DNA of 38,528 nucleotides from Kallipyga massiliensis ph2 (GCF_000311985.1 NZ_HE978585.1:750032-788559), one strand, 5' to 3'. Shown: positions 19,273 to 28,564, counted from the stretch's first letter. The notes: generated from the sequence alone by a model not told the origin. A program made the numbers and translations.

Positions 19273-20622
19273 ATGAGTAACTTTCAATCCATTTACCAAG
19301 ACAAGCTGACGACGCCTGAGGAGGCGGTAAAGATCGTCCAATCCGGGAATTGGCTGGATTATGGTCACGCCCTCTCCATTCCGAAGAAGCTGGACCGGGC
19401 CCTGGCCGACCGGGCAGAGGAACTGGAGAATGTCAACGTTCGCGGCTACCTCCTCTACCACCCCCTGGCCATCCTGGACGCCAACGACCGGGTGGGCCGG
19501 GACGTCTTCACCTGGAATTCCTGGTACTATTCCGGAACGGACCGGAAGAATGCCAAGCGGGGGAGTGTCTACTTTGCCCCCATGCGGTTCGCCCAGCTCC
19601 CCCTCTACTTCCGCAAGGGAGATATTGAAAGCGTAGATGTCCTCTTCCTCCAGGTGGGGTCCATGGACAAGCACGGCTACTTCAACCTGGGGCCCTGCAT
19701 CGCTTCCACTTGGGAGACCATCAAGCGGGCCAAGAAAATTGTCGTGGAAGTGAATGAGAACATGCCCCAGGTTCCCGGGGCCTTCGGGGATGTCCTCCAT
19801 GTTTCCCAGGTCGACGCCATCGTTGAATCCTCTGAACCCATGGACACCATTCCCGACGCCCAGCCCTCCGAGCTGGATAAAAAAATTGCGGAAAATGTCC
19901 TTCCCTATGTCGTTGACGGGGCCACCCTCCAGCTGGGAATCGGGGGCATGCCCAACGCCGTTGGCGCCATGATCGCTGAATCCGATATTAAGGACCTGTC
20001 CATCCACACGGAGATGTATGTGGACTCCATGATGAAGATGGCCAAGGCCGGCAAGCTCACCGGTCGCTACAATGAGCTCCACCCGGGCAAGCAGATGTTT
20101 GCCTTTACCATGGGGACGGCCGAACTCTACGACTACCTGGACAACAACCGGTCCGTTATCGCCGCCCCGGTGGACTATGTCAATGACCCCTATGTCTGCG
20201 GACAGATGGACAACTTCATCTCCATCAACAACTGCATCAACGTTGACCTCTTTGGCCAGATCAACGGAGAATCCGTGGGCAACCGCCAGATCTCCGGAAC
20301 CGGTGGACAGCTGGACTTTGTCCTGGGCGCCTACCTCTCCGAGGGCGGGAAGTCCATCATCGCCCTGGCCTCCACCTTTGAGAATGCCAAGGGAGAGAAG
20401 GTCTCAAATATTCTCCCCACCATGAAAGAGGGAACCGCCATCACGGACCCCCGCCACACCGCCCACTACATTGCGACCGAGTACGGGTCCGTCAACCTCA
20501 TGGGCAAGTCCCTCTGGCAGAGGGCGGAAGGGCTGATTTCCATCGCCCATCCGGAGATGCGGGATGGCTTGATTGCCCAGGCCCAGGAAATGGGCATTTG
20601 GAGAAAGTCCAATAAGCGCTAG
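19273..20622 (+). CDS. Butyryl-CoA:acetate CoA-transferase-like (acetyl-CoA hydrolase/transferase family)
   Basis: Transfers CoA between acids such as butyrate, acetate or 4-hydroxybutyrate; in butyrate-forming anaerobes this is the last step of butyrate production. The 449-residue length matches clostridial But and 4-hydroxybutyrate CoA-transferases (about 440-450). Family marks: oxyanion/CoA region QLGIGGMPNAVG (220-231), the HTEM segment with the likely catalytic Glu247, and SGTGGQLDFVLGAYLSEGG (residues about 339-357), which is close to the butyrate-type signature. The start at 19273 has GGGGA in front. Its own terminator follows at 20631-20681. No other butyrate-pathway gene is present in the window, so the acid specificity remains open. 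Confidence 0.85.
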   Translation: MSNFQSIYQDKLTTPEEAVKIVQSGNWLDYGHALSIPKKLDRALADRAEELENVNVRGYLLYHPLAILDANDRVGRDVFTWNSWYYSGTDRKNAKRGSVYFAPMRFAQLPLYFRKGDIESVDVLFLQVGSMDKHGYFNLGPCIASTWETIKRAKKIVVEVNENMPQVPGAFGDVLHVSQVDAIVESSEPMDTIPDAQPSELDKKIAENVLPYVVDGATLQLGIGGMPNAVGAMIAESDIKDLSIHTEMYVDSMMKMAKAGKLTGRYNELHPGKQMFAFTMGTAELYDYLDNNRSVIAAPVDYVNDPYVCGQMDNFISINNCINVDLFGQINGESVGNRQISGTGGQLDFVLGAYLSEGGKSIIALASTFENAKGEKVSNILPTMKEGTAITDPRHTAHYIATEYGSVNLMGKSLWQRAEGLISIAHPEMRDGLIAQAQEMGIWRKSNKR

Positions 20623-20630
20623 TGGATTCG

Positions 20631-20681
20631 GCCCTTGTATTCCAGGAGAGAATAGCCTTCCGGAATGCAGGGGCTTTTTTT
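20631..20681 (+). terminator. Intrinsic terminator of the CoA-transferase gene
   Basis: GCCCTTGTATTCC (20631-20643) pairs with GGAATGCAGGGGC (20662-20674, G-U pairs), followed by seven T. Confidence 0.85.
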
Positions 20682-20700
20682 CTATTCGCCCGGGATTTGC

Positions 20701-20729
20701 TAGCCAATGAGGAACTTCTTTGATAGAAT
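20701..20729 (+). promoter_or_regulatory. Possible promoter of the polysaccharide operon
   Basis: TAGAAT (20724-20729) with TAGCCA 17 bases upstream. The roughly 130-base leader contains an inverted repeat, CGGTCAA (20793-20799) with TTGACCG (20818-20824). Confidence 0.35.
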
Positions 20730-20859
20730 TTAACAGTCTTGTTGGACCGCAAACCGGCACGGCTGAAAGGAATAACCGGCCCAAATATTTAGCGGTCAAC
20801 ATCATTCATACCGATTTTTGACCGATAATCATGAGGATAAAATTTTCAGGGGGAGGACT

Positions 20860-21492
20860 ATGGGAGAAAGAGAAATCAGTTTGAAGGAGATCTTCTTCGG
20901 CGTAAAAAAAGACCTTGTAAAAATAGGCATATTTACCCTACTTTGTGCTTTTGCTGCGTTTGGTTATTTTTCAATTGGAGAAAATGAACATTTTAAGTCT
21001 ACGGGGAGTTTGATGGTCATCCGTCCCAGGATCAACATCCAGGGGGCTGACCTCAATGTAACAGACCCCCTGATCAACCAGCGGCTGGCTTCAACTTATG
21101 AGCAGGTCCTCATGTCTCGTTCGGTTTGCAACCGGGTGGAAAAGGACCTGGGTATCGAGCTTCCCTATGATCAATTCCAAAAGGATGTTAAAGTCTATTC
21201 CCTGAAAAACAGTGAGATTATTGGGGTGGACGTGGTCACCAACCGGGCGGAAGAGTCGCAGAAAATAGCCGAGCTTATTTTCAAACTTGCTCCGGAAGAA
21301 CTGACCAAGATTTTGGATGTCGAAGAAGTGAGAGTGGTTGACCAACCTAACCTCCCCGAAATTGCCGTAGGAGGATCCAAGCCGGTGAAGGCCATCAAGG
21401 TGGCCCTCGTTGCCTTTGTCCTTGGTATCTTTATCAGCTTCCTCAGGGTTATTTTTCGGTCGGATATTAAAAAGGGAAACAAAGAGCGCTAA
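20860..21492 (+). CDS. Polysaccharide chain-length/co-polymerase membrane protein (Wzz/YveK type)
   Basis: A 210-residue protein with the Wzz topology: one membrane helix near residues 18-38 (GIFTLLCAFAAFGYFSI), an extracytoplasmic helical region with coiled-coil character, a proline-containing stretch (VVDQPNLPEIAVGGSKPVKA) and a second membrane helix (about 177-198). It would set polymer length together with the Wzy protein downstream. The last residues are basic and no Tyr-rich tail or tyrosine kinase domain is attached; none is encoded in the operon. GGGGGAGGA before ATG 20860 fixes the start; a frame extension to 20818 lacks one. Confidence 0.82.
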   Translation: MGEREISLKEIFFGVKKDLVKIGIFTLLCAFAAFGYFSIGENEHFKSTGSLMVIRPRINIQGADLNVTDPLINQRLASTYEQVLMSRSVCNRVEKDLGIELPYDQFQKDVKVYSLKNSEIIGVDVVTNRAEESQKIAELIFKLAPEELTKILDVEEVRVVDQPNLPEIAVGGSKPVKAIKVALVAFVLGIFISFLRVIFRSDIKKGNKER

Positions 21493-21504
21493 AGGAGAGT
21501 GGAA

Positions 21505-22713
21505 ATGATTAATGTGATTGGACAAGGTTATATCGGCTTACCAACAGCCCTCATGTTTGCTCAATCCGGCCAGGAGGTCGTAGGCACGGACCTGGATAAG
21601 AAGAAGATTGAAAAGCTCCAGGGGGGTCATACTACTTTTTCGGAAAAAGGCATGGATGACCTCTTCGACGAAGCCGTTCAGAAGGGAATCCGTTTTTCGA
21701 CCGACTACCAGGAGGCGGATTGCTATATCATTTCTGTCCCCACCCCCTATGATGAAAAGAATAAGCGGGTGGACCCCACCTATGTGATCGAAGCCACCAA
21801 GGCCTGCCTGGATATTTGCAAAAAAGGGGCCATTATTATTATCGAATCGACGGTTTCTCCGGGCACCCTCCACAAGTATATCCGGCCCATCTTTGAGGAG
21901 AAGGGCTTCCAGCTTGGCCAGGATGTCCACCTGGTTCATGCGCCGGAAAGAATCCTTCCCGGCAACATGATCCATGAGCTGAGACATAATTCACGGACCA
22001 TCGGGGCGGAATCCCCGGAAATCGGTGACCAGGTGAAAAAACTCTACCAGAGCTTCTGCCAGGGGGAGATTGTCGTTACGGACATTAAGACGGCAGAAAT
22101 GTCCAAGGTGGTGGAGAACACCTTCCGGGACATCAATATTGCTTTTGCCAACGAGCTGGCAAAAATCTGCCGGGAAGACGGGATGGATGTCTATGAAATC
22201 ATTCGGATTGCCAACATGCACCCCCGGGTCAACATCCTTCAACCGGGTCCGGGCGTGGGTGGCCACTGCATCTCGGTGGACCCCTGGTTCCTGGTGGGGG
22301 ATTATCCCGACCTGACCCAGCTGGTGGGGACTGCCCGCCAGGTCAATGATTCGATGCCCATCTATGTCCTCCACCGGATCCATGAAATCATGGCCGAAAA
22401 TGGCCTGGATGACCTGTCTCAGGTGGGCATTTATGGCTTATCCTATAAGGAAAATGTGGATGACACCCGGAACAGCCCAACCCTTCAGCTCTTAAACTAC
22501 CTGGTGGGGGCCCGGGTCTATGACCCTTATATTGAAAAGGACCTGGTGGCTAACCAGGACCATTCTTTTGAGGCGTTTTTGGATAAGGTCAAGTTGGTTG
22601 TTGTCATGCTCAGCCACGACCACTTGAAGGAAAGGATGGAGGACCTGGAGGGTAAACTCATCCTGGATACCAAAAATATTTTTCCACAAGGAGAGGGAAT
22701 CTATAAACTTTAA
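21505..22713 (+). CDS. wecC: UDP-N-acetyl-D-mannosamine dehydrogenase (UDP-sugar 6-dehydrogenase family)
   Basis: NAD-dependent four-electron oxidation of a UDP-hexose, most likely UDP-ManNAc to UDP-ManNAcA. The 402-residue protein starts with the nucleotide-binding GQGYIGLP, has STVSPGTL (about 116-123) and the catalytic segment GPGVGGHCISVDPWFL, with active-site Cys255. The final third is the UDP-sugar binding domain. I assign the WecC rather than UDP-glucose dehydrogenase activity because of the PGPGVGGHCI.VDPWFL pattern and the adjacent wecB. ATG at 21505 is 7 bases after AAAGGAG; a GTG at 21499 overlaps that site. Confidence 0.88.
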   Translation: MINVIGQGYIGLPTALMFAQSGQEVVGTDLDKKKIEKLQGGHTTFSEKGMDDLFDEAVQKGIRFSTDYQEADCYIISVPTPYDEKNKRVDPTYVIEATKACLDICKKGAIIIIESTVSPGTLHKYIRPIFEEKGFQLGQDVHLVHAPERILPGNMIHELRHNSRTIGAESPEIGDQVKKLYQSFCQGEIVVTDIKTAEMSKVVENTFRDINIAFANELAKICREDGMDVYEIIRIANMHPRVNILQPGPGVGGHCISVDPWFLVGDYPDLTQLVGTARQVNDSMPIYVLHRIHEIMAENGLDDLSQVGIYGLSYKENVDDTRNSPTLQLLNYLVGARVYDPYIEKDLVANQDHSFEAFLDKVKLVVVMLSHDHLKERMEDLEGKLILDTKNIFPQGEGIYKL

Positions 22714-22725
22714 AGGGGGAATGCT

Positions 22726-23820
22726 TTGAAAAAAATCATGCTTGTTTTTGGCACCAGACCGGAAGCCATCAAAATGTGTCCCCTAATCAAAGAAATCCAG
22801 TCCAGGAAGGACCTGGAGGCGGTGGTTACCTTAACGGGCCAGCATGCCGAAATGCTGGACCAGGTCATGTCGGCCTTCCACATCCAAGCGGACTACAATA
22901 TGAAGATTATGAAGAAGGACCAAACCCTCTTTGATATTACCAACAATATCCTGGCGGGGATCCGGGACCTTCTCCTGGAGGTCAAGCCCGACATTGTCCT
23001 TGTCCATGGCGACACCTCCACCACCTTTGCCACGGCCCTGGCCTGTTTCTTCCTCCAGATCCCCGTGGGCCATGTGGAAGCCGGACTCCGGACCTATGAT
23101 AAGTATTCCCCCTATCCTGAGGAATTTAACCGCCAGGCGGTGGGGATTATCGCCGACTACAATTTCGCCCCCACTGAGCGGGCTAAGAATAACCTTCTTA
23201 AAGAAGGGAAAGACCCGGCATTCATTTACCTGACGGGAAATACCGTCATCGATGCCTTGAAAACCACGGTCAAGCCCGACTACCACCATGACCTTCTTGA
23301 CTGGGTGGGCCAGGACAAGTTGATCTTAATCACGGCCCATCGTCGGGAAAACCTGGGAGAGCCCATGCGGCATATGTTCCGGGCCATCAAGCGGGTCTTT
23401 GATGAGCACGACGATATCAAGGCCATCTACCCCATCCACAAGAACCCCAAGGTTCGCCAGGTGGCGGAAGAGGTTTTGGGGGATAGCGACCGGATCCGGA
23501 TCATCGAACCCTTGGAAGTTTTGGACTTCCATAACTTCCAGGCCCACTCCTATCTCATTTTAACGGATAGTGGGGGAATTCAAGAAGAAGCTCCCAGCCT
23601 AGGGGTCCCCGTCCTGGTTATGCGGGATACGACCGAAAGGCCGGAGGGGATCGAAGCCGGCACCCTTCGCCTGGTAGGGAGCGATGAGGAGACCATCTAT
23701 AAAAATTTCTCCCTCCTCATTGAGAACAAGGAAGAATACGACAAGATGAGCAAGGCAGCCAATCCCTACGGAGACGGCCTGGCCAGTAAACGGATTGCGG
23801 ATATCTTAGAAAAGCTGTAA
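22726..23820 (+). CDS. wecB: UDP-N-acetylglucosamine 2-epimerase (non-hydrolysing)
   Basis: Interconverts UDP-GlcNAc and UDP-ManNAc. The 364-residue protein begins with MLVFGTRPEAIKM, the family hallmark (after the first three residues), followed by VHGDTSTTFA, GHVEAGLRT, and the UDP-binding region with LTDSGGIQEEAPSLGVPVLVMRDTTERPE. The start codon is TTG at 22726, preceded by AAAGGGGG; no ATG gives a full N-terminus. It lies 12 bases behind wecC. The product would feed WecC (for ManNAcA) and the WecG/TagA enzyme (for ManNAc) encoded in the same operon. Confidence 0.96.
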   Translation: MKKIMLVFGTRPEAIKMCPLIKEIQSRKDLEAVVTLTGQHAEMLDQVMSAFHIQADYNMKIMKKDQTLFDITNNILAGIRDLLLEVKPDIVLVHGDTSTTFATALACFFLQIPVGHVEAGLRTYDKYSPYPEEFNRQAVGIIADYNFAPTERAKNNLLKEGKDPAFIYLTGNTVIDALKTTVKPDYHHDLLDWVGQDKLILITAHRRENLGEPMRHMFRAIKRVFDEHDDIKAIYPIHKNPKVRQVAEEVLGDSDRIRIIEPLEVLDFHNFQAHSYLILTDSGGIQEEAPSLGVPVLVMRDTTERPEGIEAGTLRLVGSDEETIYKNFSLLIENKEEYDKMSKAANPYGDGLASKRIADILEKL

Positions 23821-23870
23821 ACCCTGACCGATCTACAGGTGGGGGAGGGCGGTTTAGAGGAGTCGATTGC

Positions 23871-25148
23871 ATGAGGATAACGGATACCCGGTACGAAAAG
23901 CTAATTTATTATTTTCTCCTCGCCATTCCCTTTGTTGACATGGTCACGGGTTTTGCCCTTAACCGGGGGTCTTCCGGGCTCTTGACCTATATCACCCAGG
24001 CCCACCGCCTCCTTTTGTTTTTCTTCCTGGTCTTTCAAGTCCTTTTAAGAGAGAGGATTTCTCCCGTCCTCCTGCTCGTCGGCGGCTACTTCCTCCTCCT
24101 TCCTCTTCTTCAGGCCCTCTGGCATGGCTCTCCAAAGGGAGTCCCGAACGAGTATATCAACCTAATCAAGCTCTTTATCCCCATCCTCATGATCGAATTC
24201 TACCGGACCGGGGATGAATGGGAAGGGCCGGTCTTTCGGGCCACGACCCGTGCCATGGATGCCTTTACCTGGATTTACCCCCTTTCCCTCCTTCTTCCCC
24301 GTCTTTTGAAATTGGGCTTCACCCAGTATTACGGGAGCGGGTATACGGGATTCTATTTTGCCGGGAATGATTTAAGTGTCATTTTCAGTTTTTTATACAT
24401 CCTAATTTATGTGGACTTGGTTGAGCATAAGCATTACACTTGGCAGAACGGGTTAAGGCTCATCATGCTCATCATGAGCCATATCCTATTAGGGGGGAAA
24501 ACCGGTTTTATGGTCATCCTCCTCATGCCCTTGTTCAGTCTGATGCGACTCAGAACCATCAATGCCCGACGGTTCAAGTGGGTGATTTTCCTGGCTATTT
24601 TTTCCGTCCTGGCTTTTTATGTTTTAAGTGAACAGCTGATGGCGGTCTTTGTCCGTATCCTGGACAACTTGCAAAAACGCATGGCCAGCCAGAATGGCTT
24701 TCTGGCCTTCCTCCTCTCAGGAAGAAATCTGAGGATTGGGCCGTCCATCTCCTATTGGTACGAAGACTTGAAAGACTTTATCTTCTATTTCCTCTTTGGT
24801 ATCGGCCAATATTGGAAAATACCGGTGGGATCAATTGACACCAACCCCTTCTCCCTGATCGAAATGGACCTTTTTGACAGCCTCTTTTGGTATGGGATCC
24901 TGGCAACCGGCTTTCTCGTCCTCTACTATCTTTCCATCTACAAGCAGGGAAAACTCAGGGGGCCCAGAAAGTTGGACTATAAAGTATCCTTCATCTTCAT
25001 GGCTTTTTATAGCATCTTCCTGGGCCATGTCCTCTATTCCAGCACGGTATCCGTGTTTTTCGGTCTCCTCGTGATCCTCTACTTAGGAAGGCAGGAGACC
25101 CTTTCCAGCGAAGGAAGTATTCATGAAAATTGCCATCTTTCAAACTGA
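23871..25148 (+). CDS. O-antigen polymerase/ligase-like membrane protein (Wzy)
   Basis: A 425-residue polytopic membrane protein with roughly 10-12 hydrophobic segments and a large loop near the C-terminal third (about 270-325), the arrangement of Wzy polymerases and WaaL-like ligases. The loop carries FLLSGRNLRIGPS, similar to the conserved Arg-containing region of O-antigen ligase family proteins. Sequence alone does not separate polymerase from ligase; the neighbouring Wzz gene supports polymerase. AGAGGAG precedes the ATG. The last 26 bases overlap the glycosyltransferase gene. Confidence 0.78.
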   Translation: MRITDTRYEKLIYYFLLAIPFVDMVTGFALNRGSSGLLTYITQAHRLLLFFFLVFQVLLRERISPVLLLVGGYFLLLPLLQALWHGSPKGVPNEYINLIKLFIPILMIEFYRTGDEWEGPVFRATTRAMDAFTWIYPLSLLLPRLLKLGFTQYYGSGYTGFYFAGNDLSVIFSFLYILIYVDLVEHKHYTWQNGLRLIMLIMSHILLGGKTGFMVILLMPLFSLMRLRTINARRFKWVIFLAIFSVLAFYVLSEQLMAVFVRILDNLQKRMASQNGFLAFLLSGRNLRIGPSISYWYEDLKDFIFYFLFGIGQYWKIPVGSIDTNPFSLIEMDLFDSLFWYGILATGFLVLYYLSIYKQGKLRGPRKLDYKVSFIFMAFYSIFLGHVLYSSTVSVFFGLLVILYLGRQETLSSEGSIHENCHLSN

Positions 25149-26196
25149 CTTAAAGACGGGAGGGATCCAAAAGTCCCTGGTCCATTTTTTAGACCACCTG
25201 TCTCGGATGGATAGGGTGGATGTTGACCTCTTTCTCTTTTCCCGGCAAAGGCATTTCGATACGCCGGAGGGAATCCACGTCCACTACCTATCCGCCAGTC
25301 GCCTATTCAACGACATCCCCTTTTCTTGGACCATGGCCAGCCCCTCCTTCCGCAGGGCCATCCGGCCAGCTTTAGACGCCACCTATGACTTGGCCATCGA
25401 TTATTCCGGATTTAATACTTCAGCATCGGCCGCCTGTCTCCTCTGCCGGGCGAACAGGAAGGTCATCTATATCCATAGCGACATAAAGATGAGGCTGAAG
25501 TTCAACAAGAAATTTGCCTTCCTTTTCTCCATGACCAAGAAAAAATACTCTCTTTTTGACGAAGTAGTTTTTGTCACGGAAAAGGTGGGGGAGAGTTATG
25601 AAGAGATTTTGGGGACCAAGCAAAAATCTCATCTTATCGGAAACCTCCTGCCCATTCAGGAGATCCGGGAAAAGGCCCAGGAGCCCACAGATTTCTCCCC
25701 GGATCCTCAGCGGATCAACCTCATCACCGTTTCCCGCCTCTCTTTTGAGAAAAATGTCCTCTCCACCGTCAAGATCATGGCTGAGGCCTACCGGGAAAAT
25801 CCCGGGTTAAGATTTTACATCCTGGGGGACGGACCGGAGGAGGAATCCATCCGGGCCTATGTCAAGGAAAATCAATTGGAGGACCTGGTTAGCCTGGAAG
25901 GGAGGAAGTCCAATCCCTATCCCTATATGAAAGAAATGGACTATTATATCAGCGAGTCCCTGTATGAAGGCCAGGGCCTCTCTGTCCTGGAGGCCCAAAC
26001 CCTCGGACTGGACATTATTGTCCCACCCCACCTGTCGGGTTATATGTACCGGGTGGAGGGGGTTGATCATATACCCGGTCTCCTTTCCCGTTTGAAGAAG
26101 AAGCCGAAGAAGGACTGGCAGATGGAAAATTATGTCAAGTCATGTGAGGAGGGGATAGACCAGCTCCTCTTTGGAGAAGAAAAGCATGAAGATTGA
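25123..26196 (+). CDS. Glycosyltransferase, GT4 family (GT-B fold)
   Basis: A 357-residue cytosolic glycosyltransferase. The N-terminal half opens with KIAIFQTDLKTGGIQKSL, the acceptor-domain start with a GG loop; the C-terminal half (about 195-330) holds the nucleotide-sugar domain with ITVSRLSFEKN, FYILGDGPEE and the E-x7-E pair (Glu282 and Glu290 in YEGQGLSVLEA). Donor and acceptor sugars cannot be told. It overlaps the Wzy gene and the following wecG-like gene, so translation is coupled in this operon. GAAGGAAG precedes the ATG. Confidence 0.88.
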   Translation: MKIAIFQTDLKTGGIQKSLVHFLDHLSRMDRVDVDLFLFSRQRHFDTPEGIHVHYLSASRLFNDIPFSWTMASPSFRRAIRPALDATYDLAIDYSGFNTSASAACLLCRANRKVIYIHSDIKMRLKFNKKFAFLFSMTKKKYSLFDEVVFVTEKVGESYEEILGTKQKSHLIGNLLPIQEIREKAQEPTDFSPDPQRINLITVSRLSFEKNVLSTVKIMAEAYRENPGLRFYILGDGPEEESIRAYVKENQLEDLVSLEGRKSNPYPYMKEMDYYISESLYEGQGLSVLEAQTLGLDIIVPPHLSGYMYRVEGVDHIPGLLSRLKKKPKKDWQMENYVKSCEEGIDQLLFGEEKHED

Positions 26197-26917
26197 AAAA
26201 GTTCTTGGATATGATGTCGTGGCCTCTGACAAGGAGGCCTTTCTCCACCAGGTCCTCGAGGACCTCAGGGCGGGCAACCAGAAAACGGTCTTTGCCATCA
26301 ACCCGGAAAAGATTGTTACTGCAGAGGAAAATCTTTTGGTCAAGGAAATGCTTCATGAGGCGGACTACCTCATCCCGGACGGAAACGGCATTGTTTATGC
26401 GTCGAAGAAGCTGGGCGGGGGGATCAGACAAACCATCACGGGGGTGGACCTGGCCCAGGACCTCTGTCGACTAGCCGGTGAAAACCACTATTCCGTTTTC
26501 TTGTACGGGGCAAAGGAAGAGGTAGTTAAGGGGGCGGAAGAGAAGCTGAAGGAAAAGTATGGACCGGTCATTGCCGGCCGGATGAATGGCTATGAAAAGG
26601 ATAATGAGAAGATCATCCGGGCCATCAACCAAAGTGGGGCCCAAATCCTCCTTGTCGCCTTGGGTTCGCCCAAGCAGGAGGTTTGGATGAGCCGGTACAG
26701 GGGCCGCCTGGAAGGGGTGAAGATCCTCCAGGGGGTAGGGGGAAGCTTTGATGTCTTTGCCGGTGCTGTCGCTCGTGCTCCCAAGATCTTCCGAAAGCTC
26801 CGACTGGAGTGGCTCTACCGGATGATCCGCCAGCCCTCGCGAATAAAAAGGAATGTCAAACTTTTGGACTTTATGGCCATGGTTCGCCAGGCGGCAAGAA
26901 AAAATAAAAAGGCTTGA
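26186..26917 (+). CDS. WecG/TagA/CpsF family N-acetylmannosamine(-uronate) transferase
   Basis: GT26 enzyme that adds ManNAc (TagA) or ManNAcA (WecG) to undecaprenyl-PP-GlcNAc. The 243-residue protein has the family motifs INPEKI (38-43), PDGNGIV (64-70, with Asp65 in the place of the catalytic Asp of TagA), TGVDL, and a C-terminal GGSFDVFAGAVARAP followed by the basic KLRLEWLYRMIRQPSRIKR helix, which in TagA mediates membrane association. Start ATG 26186 follows GGAG; a TTG 15 bases upstream is less likely. It overlaps the GT4 gene by 11 bases. With wecB and wecC in the operon, either ManNAc or ManNAcA could be the donor. Confidence 0.9.
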   Translation: MKIEKVLGYDVVASDKEAFLHQVLEDLRAGNQKTVFAINPEKIVTAEENLLVKEMLHEADYLIPDGNGIVYASKKLGGGIRQTITGVDLAQDLCRLAGENHYSVFLYGAKEEVVKGAEEKLKEKYGPVIAGRMNGYEKDNEKIIRAINQSGAQILLVALGSPKQEVWMSRYRGRLEGVKILQGVGGSFDVFAGAVARAPKIFRKLRLEWLYRMIRQPSRIKRNVKLLDFMAMVRQAARKNKKA

Positions 26918-26923
26918 AAAATT

Positions 26924-28471
26924 TTAGGGAAGGGGAGTCGTCGAGGACTTGCCCTTCTTTTTATTGAGCTTCTTCTTTAGAGAATCGACCAGGTAGGCGA
27001 CTTCAGGAATCCCGGAAACCAGGACAAGGCCGGTATAGGTCAGGGCTCCGATGATGACGGAAACCAGGAGCTTGAGGTTGCCGGAGAAGGGGAGGACCCC
27101 GTAGGCCCAGTGGGCAATGAAGCCCATAACCAGGGAAATACCCATGATCTTCAAGAAAGAAATGGCATTGGCCCGGAAATCAAGGGAACCGATCTTGCCC
27201 CGGAGGCTCTTATAGAGAAGAAGGACCCCAATATAATTACCGACGGTGGTGGCGATGGCCAGACCCATCAGGCCCAGGAAGCGGGAAAGGATGAAGTTCA
27301 AGATGACAGCAACCCCCACCTGGACTCCGGCGATTTTGACCGGAGACTTGGTGTCGGAAAGGGCATAAAAGAGCCGGTTAAAGATGGAAGTGAAGACCAA
27401 GGCAATTAGTCCGGGTGCATAGCAGAAGAGGATTTGAGCGGTCAACCGGGCCGATTCGGCATCAAAGGCCTTTCTCTCAAAGAAGAGAGAAATCACCGGC
27501 CGGGCGAAGAACATGAGGCCAATCGCAGCAGGGATGACAAGAATGAGTCCGATATTGATGGAGCGAAGGGTAAGCTTTTTCAGCTTATCCATCTTTCCTT
27601 CCTGGGCCAGGCTGGACATTCGAGGATAGGTGGCGGTCATAATGGAAACAATGACCACCCCATAGATGATTTGGTTGACCATGTTGGCATAGTTGATCGT
27701 GGAAACGCCACCGACCGGCATGAGGTAGGAGGCCATGGACTGGTCAATGATGACGGAAATATCGTTGACCAAAATGGAGATCATGACAGGGATGGCCATG
27801 GTCACGGCTTCCTTGACATAGGGATCCTTAAAGTCCACAAAGAAACGATGCTTGTAGCCGGCCTTACGAAGGGCCCTGGGGAAGAAAATAAATTTCAGTC
27901 CTTCGCTGGCCACCCCGCCTAAAGCCAAGACCAGCAAGGAGTTAAAGCGGGCGGAGAGAAAAAGGGCCAGGATCAGGATCACATTCATGAGGATGCCGAT
28001 GGAAGCCGGAACCCGGAAGTTGCCGTAGATATTTAAATAGGGGACCATGAAACCGAAGCTGGCCCAAAAATAGAGTTCAAAGATGACGATTCGTGAAAAT
28101 TTTACCGCCTCCTCGAATTGTTGGCCCTGGAAACCCGCAGCCACCAAGCTGACAATAGGCTTCATCAGGAGGAAGCAAAAGAGGATAATGCCGGTGACGA
28201 GGAGAATGATCACATTGGTGATATTTGCGGTAAGAAGGTCGGCCTGTTCACGCCCCTTTTCTTTTCGCACTTTATTGTAAATGGGAATGAAGCAGGACTC
28301 CAGGGAGACAAAAAGAAAGCCGAAGGCCATGGAGGCAATGGTTGTTGAGGTGACAAAGATATCCTTAACCGGCCCCGCCCCGTAAAGGGCGGCGAATATA
28401 CTTTCCCTTAAAAATCCGCTCAATTTGGAGAGGATGGTAATGAACATCAATTGGACGGTAATGGACCCCAT
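26924..28471 (-). CDS. murJ: Lipid II flippase MurJ (MviN family)
   Basis: A 515-residue MOP-superfamily membrane protein with about 14 hydrophobic segments. The N-terminal region SKLSGFLRESIFAALYGAG has the family-typical Gly-Arg pattern, and the internal segments (for example DQSMASYLMPVGGVSTINYA) are those of MurJ. It flips the lipid-linked peptidoglycan precursor; here it may instead or also flip the polysaccharide unit of the convergent operon, which has no Wzx. It is the only minus-strand gene to the right of 3717. Its start has AGGGAGG in front. It meets the polysaccharide operon tail to tail with a gap of 6 bases and no clear terminator between them. Confidence 0.9.
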   Translation of the reverse strand: MGSITVQLMFITILSKLSGFLRESIFAALYGAGPVKDIFVTSTTIASMAFGFLFVSLESCFIPIYNKVRKEKGREQADLLTANITNVIILLVTGIILFCFLLMKPIVSLVAAGFQGQQFEEAVKFSRIVIFELYFWASFGFMVPYLNIYGNFRVPASIGILMNVILILALFLSARFNSLLVLALGGVASEGLKFIFFPRALRKAGYKHRFFVDFKDPYVKEAVTMAIPVMISILVNDISVIIDQSMASYLMPVGGVSTINYANMVNQIIYGVVIVSIMTATYPRMSSLAQEGKMDKLKKLTLRSINIGLILVIPAAIGLMFFARPVISLFFERKAFDAESARLTAQILFCYAPGLIALVFTSIFNRLFYALSDTKSPVKIAGVQVGVAVILNFILSRFLGLMGLAIATTVGNYIGVLLLYKSLRGKIGSLDFRANAISFLKIMGISLVMGFIAHWAYGVLPFSGNLKLLVSVIIGALTYTGLVLVSGIPEVAYLVDSLKKKLNKKKGKSSTTPLP

Positions 28472-28564
28472 AGGACCTCCCTTTTCTTGCCGGATGGAAA
28501 GTTGGATTGGGGGACATCAAAGGGGATGGCACCCCTTAGACCTCTTCCAATCCCAATATTAACC

